Shown here: in pieces, positions 30,735-39,471 of the stretch
How positions within the stretch are numbered: the stretch's first letter is position 1
Layout of the letters: each line of letters starts with the position of its first letter
Origin: an uncultured Saprospirales bacterium
GTDB taxonomy: Bacteria > Bacteroidota > Bacteroidia > Chitinophagales > Saprospiraceae
Reading direction: 5' to 3'
Length of the DNA stretch: 50,271 nucleotides
NCBI GenBank assembly: GCA_937864265.1
Contig: CALMIR010000156.1
Coordinates: 1 to 50,271, forward strand
The notes under the pieces: model-generated
Database searches by the model: none
The model's input: the letters and a program-made list of their open reading frames with translations, nothing else
Told to the model about the DNA's origin: nothing
Position numbers and translations under genes: made by a program

Positions 30735-33407
30735 TTATTTATACCTAAGCCCAAATCCAAAAGGATACAGAGGCGCTTCTGAATCGTAAGGCACATCGGG
30801 CTTTTGCTGCTGCACGGCTTCCATACTGGAGGGCAGTTCAAAAGGCAATTTCCCCTCTGGTTTGGCTTTGCCAAAAATGACATCCAGCACCGCTGCATCG
30901 CTCGCGCCATAGTTGCCCAATACCGCTTTTGCTGCTGCATTGATTTCCGGGATAACAGCCGGACGGTCGAGGTAAATGTCCACAACAGTTGGCACTGTTT
31001 TACACAAATCGAGTACCTCCTGAAGAGCCTCTTCTTTGAAGTCGAGATCGCCATGATGGAAGCCTTTCGCGAATGGAATATCCGTTTCTACCGGCATCCA
31101 GGGCGTATTCAAGCGTATGATGGCGATGTCCGCAGCTTTCGGGTCGTTGACTACCGTTCCGTATTTCGCAGCGACTTCTGTGTTTATGTTTTTTACATAA
31201 ATTTTCAGTTTGCCCGGTTGGAGGGGCAGTGTCTTTTTAGCGTTTTTCAACAAAGTCATGGAGCGGCGTTGGGCTATATCCGCTTCTTTTTGAAACGCCG
31301 CGTTCCCTACGATAACACCCACTTTGGTTTCATCCACATAGGGATCATCGAAAAGCCCCAGTTGAAATTTTTGGCGCAACAGACGCCGTATTGACTGGTT
31401 GATGCGCTCTTCCGTCAGTTGACCTTCTTTTACCAATTGCACGACATGCTGAGGCAGGCTTTCGCCGCCAAACTGATCAACGCCAGCATCCAAGGCTTTT
31501 TTCACCCGTTCTACTTCGCTCAGGTGTTCTACGCCCCAAGCGCGGGCAGGCCAGGTAAAAGCGGGCGTTTTCATATCGGAAATCAGCCCCCAATCAGTGC
31601 AGACGACGCCATCGTATTGGTATTTCTCGCGCAGCAAAGTAGTGATGATGGACTTATTGAAAGACATGGCTACGTCTTCATCGGTCTGACCCACAGGAAT
31701 GCCGTAATAAGGCATGATGGCTGCCGTGCCTGCTTTGAAGGCCGCTTCAAAAGGAATGAGGTGATAATCGAACTTGTTGCCCGGATAGACCTGCCCTTTA
31801 TGGAATGGGAAGTGGGGATCCAACCCTTCGTTTTGGGGGCCGCCACCGGGAAAATGCTTGGTCATAGCAGCTACACCGTTGCGCAAATCACCCGTTTGTA
31901 GCCCTTCGATATAAGGAACAACCAAGCGAGCCGTCAATTCGGCATCTTCGCTGAAATTGCCACTGATGCGCGGCCAGCGAGGTTCTGTGGCGAGGTCAAT
32001 CTGTGGAAAAAGGCTTTCGCGGATACCCACAGCCAGGTATTCCTGCCGTACCATATCGGCAAAGCGGCGCACCAGTTCTTCGTCGCCTATGGCAGCGAAG
32101 CCGGGTGGCTCCGGCCATTGGGAGAAGCCCGTGGCAGGCATAGAGAAAATGTTGTTGCTGAAATGGTTGCGCGGATCGCTGGCGATGGTAATGGGAATCC
32201 CCAAACGTGTATTTTCTGCAAATTGCTGTAAGCGGTTGTACCATTTGGCAATGACTTTTGGATCAGAAGGCAATTGCCAGACGTTGAAATGGCTCATTTG
32301 CAGGTTCCGGATATTGTCCACGGCAGCAGGCCTTCGCGCAGCGATTCCTTCTACTTTTGAGGGATCAGGCTCAATGCTGCCATCGTTATTCACCCCTACG
32401 CCGTTGATGAACATTTGTCCGGCCTTTTCTTCCAGGGTCATCTGGGACAGCAAATCATCCACCCGTTTTTCTATGGGCTGGGTGGCGTCTTCGTAGATGT
32501 CCTTTTTGCCGTTGTGGTTGAGGTCGCGGTAATTTTTCAGCCATCCGTGGTTGTCCAGCCAAGCGGCAAAAGCATCGATCCATTTATCGCTGGGAAGCCC
32601 TTGTTCGCGCATGCCAAACCCATGACCTCCTTTTTCGTAGATGTGCATTTCAATGGGCTGTTTGGCAGCATTCCATTGGTCATACAGCGCGGTGCATTGG
32701 GTTTGGAAGCCGAAGAAATCGTCGCTCGTGACGGCAATGAACAAGGGCATGGGGTTATCCGGCATGTTGGACGTATTAACGACGTGCAGGGCAGGGTAAA
32801 TGGGCGCAGCAAAATCGGGTCTGCTGGCGGCGGTGTACTCAAAAGCAGCCGAGCCGGCCACCGTACCTCCTGCTGAAAAACCAATGATGCCGATGCGATT
32901 GGGTCGAACGCCAAACTCGGCGGCATGGCTGCGCACATATTCGATCGCGGCCAGGCCATCGGCTTTTGCCAAAGCAATGATGGGTGTCATTTCTCGATCC
33001 ATCCGTTCTTGGTCGCCCATTTTTTGCATGAACTCCATTTCGCCATATTCGCCAGTTGGCACCAGGCGGTATTTGAGTACAAAGGCGGCAATCCCGTTTT
33101 TGACACACCAATCGGCTACCCAGTTGCCCTCGCTTAGGATGCTCAAGGTGTGAAATCCACCGCCCGGAGCAATAATCAGGGCCGTGCCGTTGGCAATGGC
33201 CGGATCGGGTAAGTAAGCCGTTATAGTAGGTTTTGAAACGTTGGAAACCAACTCGTTTTGCCACATTGGGCTGGTATATTGCCGTTCGGGCGTATGCCAA
33301 ACAATGCCCTCGGCTTTGGGCGTATTGGTCAGTTCAATCACGCTTTGGGAGAAAAGCGGATTCAGGCAATACCATAAAATGGCAATATAGGCAATACATT
33401 TTTTCAT
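30735..33407 (-). CDS. Exported fusion of an alpha/beta-hydrolase esterase and a GH3 glycosidase
   Basis: The 890-residue protein begins at the ATG at 33407, which gives a signal peptide (MKKCIAYIAILWYCLNPLFS); an upstream ATG at 33479 would bury it behind 24 residues. Residues about 25-300 are an alpha/beta-hydrolase: APGGGFHTL is the oxyanion loop, IGFSAGGTV the nucleophile (about residue 180) and GGHGFGM the catalytic His. The linker DLNHNGKKDIYED is the EF-hand-like start of many Bacteroidota GH3 enzymes. The GH3 part follows: MTLEEKAGQMF, TKHFPGGGP and VVCTDWGLISD, whose Asp is the nucleophile, then the alpha/beta-sandwich domain (LLKNAKKTLPLQ) ending LYPFGFGLRY. It likely removes acyl groups and beta-linked sugars from rhamnose-bearing substrates in the periplasm. 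A fibronectin-like C-terminal domain is absent. Confidence 0.83.
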   Translation of the reverse strand: MKKCIAYIAILWYCLNPLFSQSVIELTNTPKAEGIVWHTPERQYTSPMWQNELVSNVSKPTITAYLPDPAIANGTALIIAPGGGFHTLSILSEGNWVADWCVKNGIAAFVLKYRLVPTGEYGEMEFMQKMGDQERMDREMTPIIALAKADGLAAIEYVRSHAAEFGVRPNRIGIIGFSAGGTVAGSAAFEYTAASRPDFAAPIYPALHVVNTSNMPDNPMPLFIAVTSDDFFGFQTQCTALYDQWNAAKQPIEMHIYEKGGHGFGMREQGLPSDKWIDAFAAWLDNHGWLKNYRDLNHNGKKDIYEDATQPIEKRVDDLLSQMTLEEKAGQMFINGVGVNNDGSIEPDPSKVEGIAARRPAAVDNIRNLQMSHFNVWQLPSDPKVIAKWYNRLQQFAENTRLGIPITIASDPRNHFSNNIFSMPATGFSQWPEPPGFAAIGDEELVRRFADMVRQEYLAVGIRESLFPQIDLATEPRWPRISGNFSEDAELTARLVVPYIEGLQTGDLRNGVAAMTKHFPGGGPQNEGLDPHFPFHKGQVYPGNKFDYHLIPFEAAFKAGTAAIMPYYGIPVGQTDEDVAMSFNKSIITTLLREKYQYDGVVCTDWGLISDMKTPAFTWPARAWGVEHLSEVERVKKALDAGVDQFGGESLPQHVVQLVKEGQLTEERINQSIRRLLRQKFQLGLFDDPYVDETKVGVIVGNAAFQKEADIAQRRSMTLLKNAKKTLPLQPGKLKIYVKNINTEVAAKYGTVVNDPKAADIAIIRLNTPWMPVETDIPFAKGFHHGDLDFKEEALQEVLDLCKTVPTVVDIYLDRPAVIPEINAAAKAVLGNYGASDAAVLDVIFGKAKPEGKLPFELPSSMEAVQQQKPDVPYDSEAPLYPFGFGLRYK

Positions 33408-33481
33408 ATACCGTATTTTTGGCGAAACTAACTTTATTTCCCGGTTTGATAAATGTTCAAGAGGATTGATTTTTTTCAAGC

Positions 33482-36400
33482 CTACTCTTGATTCAATATT
33501 CTGACCGGCCCCAATAATCCCGAAGGAGTTAACTCCGCATTGGCCTGGTAAAATGGCATGGTAGTAAAAGTTATCTTATCTTTTACGTCTGGTTGCGCAT
33601 CGCCAATGAGGCGGTTTACCCAGGTGTTGGTCACCTTGATTTCCAGTTGGTTGTTGCCCTTTTTCACAGCATCCGTGATGTCCATTTTGAAAGGCGTTTT
33701 CCATACGGTGCCTAGGTTTTTTCCATTGACGATCACTTCCGCTAAATTTTTCACTTCGCCCAAGTCTATCAAAATCCGGCTTCCTTTTTCCATTTTTTTG
33801 AGTTTAAAGGAATTACTGTAGGCAGCCGTGCCGGAAAAGTACTTGATGCCCGGATCGCTGTGTTCTGACCAGGAATTGAGTTGATCGAAAGTAGCACTGG
33901 CAGGCGCACCTCTTTTTTCCTGGAAGCTGACTTGCCAAGGGCTGGTGATTTTTACCAACTCCGTATCTGTTATTTCACGGAGTGTCTGGCCGCCTTGATC
34001 CGTTGCTTCTTGGAAAATCATAAAATAAGCCTCCCAAGGACTAAAGTTTAAAGTTACGAGGGTGCGATCGCCCTCAGTTTTCCAAGTGACTTCTTTGACT
34101 TGACCGGTTTCCGGATGCCAAAGCGCTGGTTTTTTGCCGCTGACCCGGAAGCTGATTTGCGCTGAATTGGCTTCGTCGCTGCGATTATTCAGCCAGTAGA
34201 TGTCCGTTTCCGGTGTGTGGCGGTGTACGTACAATATTTTGGCTTTAGCGTTTTTGATAATGACATCTTCCTGCATGCCTTGGGCTTTTAATACATCTGC
34301 GGCAGGCTTGGTGCTGGCATTTGGGCTGGCATAGATTTCCGCCAATACTTTTTGAAACTCAGCTGCATCATCGGCTAGGCTGGGTGAGCGTTCTGGCTTC
34401 GTGCCAGTTATTTTAGCGCCTGCTTTCACCAAGTCGCGCAGCTTTTTGAGTACGGGCAATGTCATTTCTTTGGCGCTTTCGTCCAATACCAAAACGGTGT
34501 AAGCCCCCCCACCGGGAGTGGTGATTTTGCCATTTTCAACCTTTAGTACGGATAGCACCGCGCTGGCATTGACAAAATCGTATTCATATCCCGGAATTTC
34601 TGGCAACGCATCTCTAAAACGCCAGGTCAGGTTGCTGTTTTCACCATAATACACCAGCGCATCGGCAACAAATTTCCCCTGCTGCAATAGATAGCTGCTG
34701 CGTGATAAATAGTCTATCCAAGCCTTAGCGCCAGCTCCCGACCAGGTTTCCTGACGGGTAAAATATTGTCCAAATGGCCCGAGTGAAAAGCCAGGCATTT
34801 TATCATCCAAGGGCTGGTGGACGGAGGTATGAATAACAAATCGGTTCAATCCAGAAGCCATTTCCAAATCTGCCGTCCTTTTCAGGCGTTCGGGGTATTC
34901 TTGGAAAGGCCGCCCAACAGAAGTCATGGATTCTGCTGCCACAAAGGGCTTGCCGTAAATGTGCGCTACCGAAGCAGATTCGCGGATGTCTGCTTCGCTA
35001 CGGACTTCCTCGTCAGTACCGCCAGACAAACTGCCTGGTGTCCACATGGCGCTCATGGGAATATCGGCGTTGCGTTTCACATCCATTCCGTCGGCCAGGT
35101 AGATGCGGCGGGCTTCGTGCGATTCGGTATAGCGCTTCATGCCCCGCTTGTGCAGTTCCTCTCCAATCACGTCGTAGTGATTTTGAGCAATCATTTCGCC
35201 GATCGTCTTTCTGAAATCCCACAAAAACTGCTCGCTCGCCTCAGTACTTTTTACAATTCGCCCGGTTAATACGGGAAGCCAGAATGCCATGGCATAGCCT
35301 CTTCTTTTTTGAAATTCAGCAGGAAAATCATGCGTCCAATTCATGTGCCCGGCCTCATAACTATCCAAAATAATGTGGCTTAATCCTTTTTCCCCCATTT
35401 GCCCTCCGGTCGCATCTTTGTATAAATCCAGGTAATGGTTGATGTATCTTTTTACGGCGTCTTCGTCCAGTTTGTCCACCTCCAAGCCGGTTGCTTCTGG
35501 TGAAGCCGGATGGTTTTGACGCCCTGTCAAAGCATAGCCCAATCGCACAAGCACCCAATTGCCCTGGGGTACCTCCCAGTTCAAAGTGCCGTCCGCCTGC
35601 ATCTTTCCAGTCAAATCCACGACCATGTCGGGTGCAATAGCGGCGGATGCTGATGGGCGAAAGGTAGGCGTTTCCTCTTTCCAGGGGCTAAAACCTGCTT
35701 TGTCTTCAAACTGGTCGATGCGATCGCTGGAATGTAGCACGAACTCCGCCACATTGACGCCTTCCGCCTTTGGCTCGCCCATAGGCAACCCAGCCATTGC
35801 CAGGAAGGGATTGAAGGCGGGCGGCAAGGTTTCCCAAGCCATACGCCAATATTTGGCAGTAGTGGGATTGATGCTGATGGTAACTTGTGGGGTGGTTGAA
35901 CCCAGTACTTTAGCCACATTTCTGAAGTTTACACCATCGTCGCTTACCTGTAAAGTCCTGTTCTCCGGATTGCCGTTAAATTCTGCCAATGGAACGGTAG
36001 TCGAACCCGTAACGGAAAAAGCCCTAAAGGTCTGTGGTGTATCAAATTCGTACTGAATCCAGGCATTCTTGCCTATTTCAACTGGTGGCAAAAATGCTGA
36101 ATGGTGCAAATCGCCATCGGTGAGTTCTGCTAAAGAAAACTGCCCGCCGCTGGAACTGATTTTGGGATTGAGTTCTTGTAGCGTTTTTTCACCATCTGGT
36201 ACCTGATAGGCAAATACCTTTGCATCGTGATAATACTTGGGCTGTTCTCCTATAAAACCACCTAAAACACCGCCGGCTTCTGTCGGAACATCCTGAAAAT
36301 GGCCGATCACATCGGCTGGTTGGGGCAATTTGCCAGAAAAAGCGGTACCACCCTGTACCCGCGTTTCCGTCCAAACGTATTTTTTCATTGCATCCTGAGG

Positions 36401-36784
36401 TGCTACCCAAGGCCCCCCCGTCACACTCCAACCTGGCGAGCCAGCGATGGCCATTTCCAGGCCTTTTTCCATGGCCAAATCGGTTGTGTATTTAAAAGCA
36501 TCCTTCCACTCGGGAGTCATGAATACCAGCTTTTTCTCTGTCACCAATGGGGTAAAGAGGTTGGCATCGAAATTTTGAAAACCGCCAATACCAGTTCGCT
36601 GCATCCATTCGAGGTCTTTTTGGACGCCTTGTTTGGTCACGTTGCCATTCATCCAGTGCCACCACACGCGGGGACGGGCAGCATTGGGCGGATTTTGAAA
36701 GCCTTGCTGTAAATTGGATTGAGCCTGGGTCGAAAAAGCGGCCATTAGCCCAATCAACATGAGGAATATGCATTTATTTTTCAT
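33482..36784 (-). CDS. Exported GH106 alpha-L-rhamnosidase
   Basis: The 1100-residue protein has a signal peptide (residues 1-21, ending STQAQ). It opens with FQNPPNAARPRVWWHWMNGNV and KQGVQKDLEWMQRTGIGGFQ, the hallmark start of family GH106, and contains GLEMAIAGSPGWSVTGGPWV and LDSYEAGHMNWTHDFPAEF (about 470-490), the region of the conserved DS(W/Y)E motif. A beta-sandwich insert lies near residues 230-370. The C-terminal 130 residues are a beta-sandwich with ILIDLGEVKNLAEVIVNG and LGTVWKTPF. GH106 enzymes remove terminal alpha-L-rhamnose by inversion, as in rhamnogalacturonan and plant glycosides. It is about 72 bp downstream of the GH78 gene and 74 bp upstream of the esterase-GH3 gene on the same strand. 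Confidence 0.87.
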   Translation of the reverse strand: MKNKCIFLMLIGLMAAFSTQAQSNLQQGFQNPPNAARPRVWWHWMNGNVTKQGVQKDLEWMQRTGIGGFQNFDANLFTPLVTEKKLVFMTPEWKDAFKYTTDLAMEKGLEMAIAGSPGWSVTGGPWVAPQDAMKKYVWTETRVQGGTAFSGKLPQPADVIGHFQDVPTEAGGVLGGFIGEQPKYYHDAKVFAYQVPDGEKTLQELNPKISSSGGQFSLAELTDGDLHHSAFLPPVEIGKNAWIQYEFDTPQTFRAFSVTGSTTVPLAEFNGNPENRTLQVSDDGVNFRNVAKVLGSTTPQVTISINPTTAKYWRMAWETLPPAFNPFLAMAGLPMGEPKAEGVNVAEFVLHSSDRIDQFEDKAGFSPWKEETPTFRPSASAAIAPDMVVDLTGKMQADGTLNWEVPQGNWVLVRLGYALTGRQNHPASPEATGLEVDKLDEDAVKRYINHYLDLYKDATGGQMGEKGLSHIILDSYEAGHMNWTHDFPAEFQKRRGYAMAFWLPVLTGRIVKSTEASEQFLWDFRKTIGEMIAQNHYDVIGEELHKRGMKRYTESHEARRIYLADGMDVKRNADIPMSAMWTPGSLSGGTDEEVRSEADIRESASVAHIYGKPFVAAESMTSVGRPFQEYPERLKRTADLEMASGLNRFVIHTSVHQPLDDKMPGFSLGPFGQYFTRQETWSGAGAKAWIDYLSRSSYLLQQGKFVADALVYYGENSNLTWRFRDALPEIPGYEYDFVNASAVLSVLKVENGKITTPGGGAYTVLVLDESAKEMTLPVLKKLRDLVKAGAKITGTKPERSPSLADDAAEFQKVLAEIYASPNASTKPAADVLKAQGMQEDVIIKNAKAKILYVHRHTPETDIYWLNNRSDEANSAQISFRVSGKKPALWHPETGQVKEVTWKTEGDRTLVTLNFSPWEAYFMIFQEATDQGGQTLREITDTELVKITSPWQVSFQEKRGAPASATFDQLNSWSEHSDPGIKYFSGTAAYSNSFKLKKMEKGSRILIDLGEVKNLAEVIVNGKNLGTVWKTPFKMDITDAVKKGNNQLEIKVTNTWVNRLIGDAQPDVKDKITFTTMPFYQANAELTPSGLLGPVRILNQE

Positions 36785-36856
36785 AATCAGGTATTTTAAA
36801 GCCAGTCAATTTGGTGAATATAATGAGGTATCTGTATGATTGATTGATCAAAACCA

Positions 36857-39238
36857 TTAGATGGTCAAATCATTTTTACCTGCCTTCAGATTGATCTCTT
36901 GGCCCTTCCAAACCAGCTTTCCTGTGGTAGAAGGGGGCAAGTCAATGTTTATTTTCCATTGTCCTTTTTGCAGGTGATAGCTGACCACAATCGTGCCTTT
37001 GGGGTGCGGTATGCTGCCTCCTATTTGGGTAATTTCACCCAAATGAGGCTTTATTTTCACCTTTGAAAAACCCAATCCATCGCTGTCTATGCCCAACAAG
37101 GTTCGGTAAAATTCGATGTTGGGACTGGAACCCCAGGCATGGCAATCGGAACGGGTGTTGCTCACATCAGAAATCTCGGCCCAAGTGGTCAAGCCCATCT
37201 GGATGTTTTCCCGCCACTTGTCGAGCCAAGTGAGGTAATCATTGCCCAGCCCTGCCTTGAACAACGCCTGATGCAGGTAATATTTGAAGTAGATAGACGC
37301 AGGTGCCAGGTTTTGATTGTTCACTAATTGCTGAGCCAGTGCTGACCTTTCCTCACCTTCTACCAAGTCGGTTAAAATGGCTAAGGTGTTTGCGTGTTGA
37401 GAAAATACATCTTTCTGTGCACGATCAGCAAACAGCTTTTTGTCCTTATCCCAATATTTTTCCCAAATCGTCTTTTGCAGTTGCACCGCAGCGGCCTGAT
37501 AAACCGCGACGTAAGCGGGCATACCCATATCGCGTTCCAATTCAGCCGCTGTTTGATAGGCCAAAAGGAGTTGTAAATCCATTAGTGCAGAAGCTCCGTC
37601 ATTTCCCATCGGCCCTACGCCGGCATGCCAATCGGTGTATTCCACCCAATCGGTAAACATCCATTGCGGCACTTCTTTCAGCGAGCCATCTTCTTGCTGG
37701 TACTGCTTGAAATATTCCAGAATCTGGCGCACGCCTTTTATTTTTTCTTCGACAAAACCGACATCCGAGCCGTAACGGCTGTAATCGTGTAGCATGCCGA
37801 TGTACCAGAGCGAGAAGGTGGGAATGTATTGCGGTGTGTAAGACGGGTGCCGACTGAGGGTGACGCCTTCCGGCTGTCTGGAATGATCCATTAAATGCAG
37901 CGCATTTTTTAGCAAGCGATCATCACCGCTGTTGTACAAGGATACCAGACCCTGGATGCGGGCATCGCCGATGTACTGCAATTGCTCGTAGTAAGGGCAG
38001 TCCATGTAAGTTTCCGTAGCACATAAGCGAGCCGTTCGCCAGCCAATGTCCAGCATGGTTTTCATTTCTTCATCGTCGGTCGCAAGTGCTGCTTTCAGCT
38101 CAAATGGGTATCCTGTAAAGATGCTGTATAAGTCGTTCAAAACCAGTGATCCCTCTTTGGTCTGAATGCTGATTTGAACATAGCGAAAGGTGCGATAGGT
38201 CAAGGCAACGAACTCCTGCTGAGCCGTTCCATCTGCGATCAGACTGTCCGTGCGCCCTAGGAATTGTTTGCCTGCGGTTTCATTCCTATTCCCTTTCGTG
38301 GGAAATTGAGCGTACAGAGCTTCGGCATAGCTGATGGCGATGCTCGCATTTTTGCCGCCGCTAAACACGATATGCGGATAAGCATTGGTCAAGTAAGTTT
38401 GATCCAGAAGCAGGGTAAGTGTCGTGTTTGCAGGTATAGTCCAATCGCTTTGTTGCCCAGGAAAACCTACTGGGGCAATAGCGTCTCCTTCCACTTGTAC
38501 CAAGCGGGGAAAGCGCTGAGCAGTCATTTCCATTTGGGGTATTTGCGAGGGCACTAGCATCCAGCCATTGGTAGTGCCGTAGGGGCCTAATACTGTTTTG
38601 GGCGCACCATTGAATAAAGGCTGGGCATTGGCCCAGGTTTTATCGTCAAAATTGGTGCTGTTCCAGCGTTTTGGATGCTCGGCCATGTGGCGAATTTCTC
38701 CTGCCCCGGAAACATAATAGGTTCGGGGTGTAAACCTCAAGGGGGCGTAACTTTTATCCTGTTGGCATTTCCAGCTTGCATTGGTGTTTACGATCGATTC
38801 TTTTTCCGTGTTTCCTTGCAAAATAAAACCCGTCCTGAGCGTTATCTGGGCTTCGGGTCGCCATTCGCCCTCGTTCCACACTTGCGCTGCGATGGTATTT
38901 TTTCCTGGTTTTAAATAGGGGGCTATATCGACCGTTTCAAAATTCCAATGGCTCAAATCGCCGCGCGCTGGCCCCAAGGAAACCAGCGTCTCGTTGACAT
39001 ACAGCTTGTAGCGATTGTCAGCCGATACGTGAATGACAAAAGACGGAGGAGCCGATTCTAATTCAACTGATTTGCGAAATAGATACACGCCATAGCCATA
39101 AGGCGATGCTGCTGGTACAGTTAGCCATAATGCCGACCAGTGCTTTTGCAAAATAGTATTTGCCGGGGGTGTTTGTGCCTGAGCAGATGAGGCAATCAAC
39201 CAACAGCAAATAAAAAAGATACCAAATGAATGTTTCAT
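36857..39238 (-). CDS. Exported GH78 alpha-L-rhamnosidase
   Basis: The 793-residue protein has a signal peptide (1-22, ending SSAQAQ). An N-terminal beta-sandwich (FRKSVELESAPPSFVIHVSA, YKLYVNETLVSLGPARGDLS) is followed by a second sandwich domain and an (alpha/alpha)6 barrel. The core motif ETYMDCPYYEQLQYIGDARI (about 405-425) matches the GH78 consensus DCPxRxExxGWxGD with Tyr and Gln in some positions, and FTDWVEYTDWHAGVGPMGND and AHAWGSSPNIEF-like CHAWGSSPNIEFYR are the other conserved barrel segments. It cleaves terminal alpha-L-rhamnose with inversion. A possible own promoter lies at 39318-39325, after the terminator-like hairpin that ends the receptor gene. Confidence 0.87.
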   Translation of the reverse strand: MKHSFGIFFICCWLIASSAQAQTPPANTILQKHWSALWLTVPAASPYGYGVYLFRKSVELESAPPSFVIHVSADNRYKLYVNETLVSLGPARGDLSHWNFETVDIAPYLKPGKNTIAAQVWNEGEWRPEAQITLRTGFILQGNTEKESIVNTNASWKCQQDKSYAPLRFTPRTYYVSGAGEIRHMAEHPKRWNSTNFDDKTWANAQPLFNGAPKTVLGPYGTTNGWMLVPSQIPQMEMTAQRFPRLVQVEGDAIAPVGFPGQQSDWTIPANTTLTLLLDQTYLTNAYPHIVFSGGKNASIAISYAEALYAQFPTKGNRNETAGKQFLGRTDSLIADGTAQQEFVALTYRTFRYVQISIQTKEGSLVLNDLYSIFTGYPFELKAALATDDEEMKTMLDIGWRTARLCATETYMDCPYYEQLQYIGDARIQGLVSLYNSGDDRLLKNALHLMDHSRQPEGVTLSRHPSYTPQYIPTFSLWYIGMLHDYSRYGSDVGFVEEKIKGVRQILEYFKQYQQEDGSLKEVPQWMFTDWVEYTDWHAGVGPMGNDGASALMDLQLLLAYQTAAELERDMGMPAYVAVYQAAAVQLQKTIWEKYWDKDKKLFADRAQKDVFSQHANTLAILTDLVEGEERSALAQQLVNNQNLAPASIYFKYYLHQALFKAGLGNDYLTWLDKWRENIQMGLTTWAEISDVSNTRSDCHAWGSSPNIEFYRTLLGIDSDGLGFSKVKIKPHLGEITQIGGSIPHPKGTIVVSYHLQKGQWKINIDLPPSTTGKLVWKGQEINLKAGKNDLTI

Positions 39239-39317
39239 ATCGACCTAATTGAGCTTCTCTGACCATTTTTTCGGAAAAAGATGGTCAAAGAACCGTATTT
39301 GATAAAATGAGCTTTTG

Positions 39318-39325
39318 CAAATATA
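39318..39325 (-). promoter_or_regulatory. Possible -7 promoter element before the GH78 gene
   Basis: On the minus strand this reads TATATTTG, an exact match to TAnnTTTG. It is 80 bp upstream of the GH78 start and downstream of the terminator-like hairpin at 39404-39435, so a separate promoter for the enzyme genes would make sense. A TTTG -33 element at normal spacing is not seen. Confidence 0.4.
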
Positions 39326-39403
39326 AAAACCCAACTTATCCTGTTGGTCTTGATTCAAAAATCAGCTGCTTACTTCCCCTATTCTCGACATCTTTAACGA
39401 AAT

Positions 39404-39435
39404 GAAAAGGGGGGGGCAGCATCGAAGGCCGCCCC
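39404..39435 (-). terminator. Terminator-like hairpin after the TonB-dependent receptor gene
   Basis: GGGGCAGC (39413-39420) pairs with GCCGCCCC (39428-39435) with one G-T wobble and a 7-base loop. Read on the minus strand the stem is followed by CCCCTTTTC, a weak T-run. It may end part of the receptor transcripts and let the receptor be made at a higher level than the enzymes. The remaining part of the 39239-39471 gap holds no gene. Confidence 0.5.
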
Positions 39436-39471
39436 TACAAACTCACTAGAATTATGACGTATGAAAGCTTT

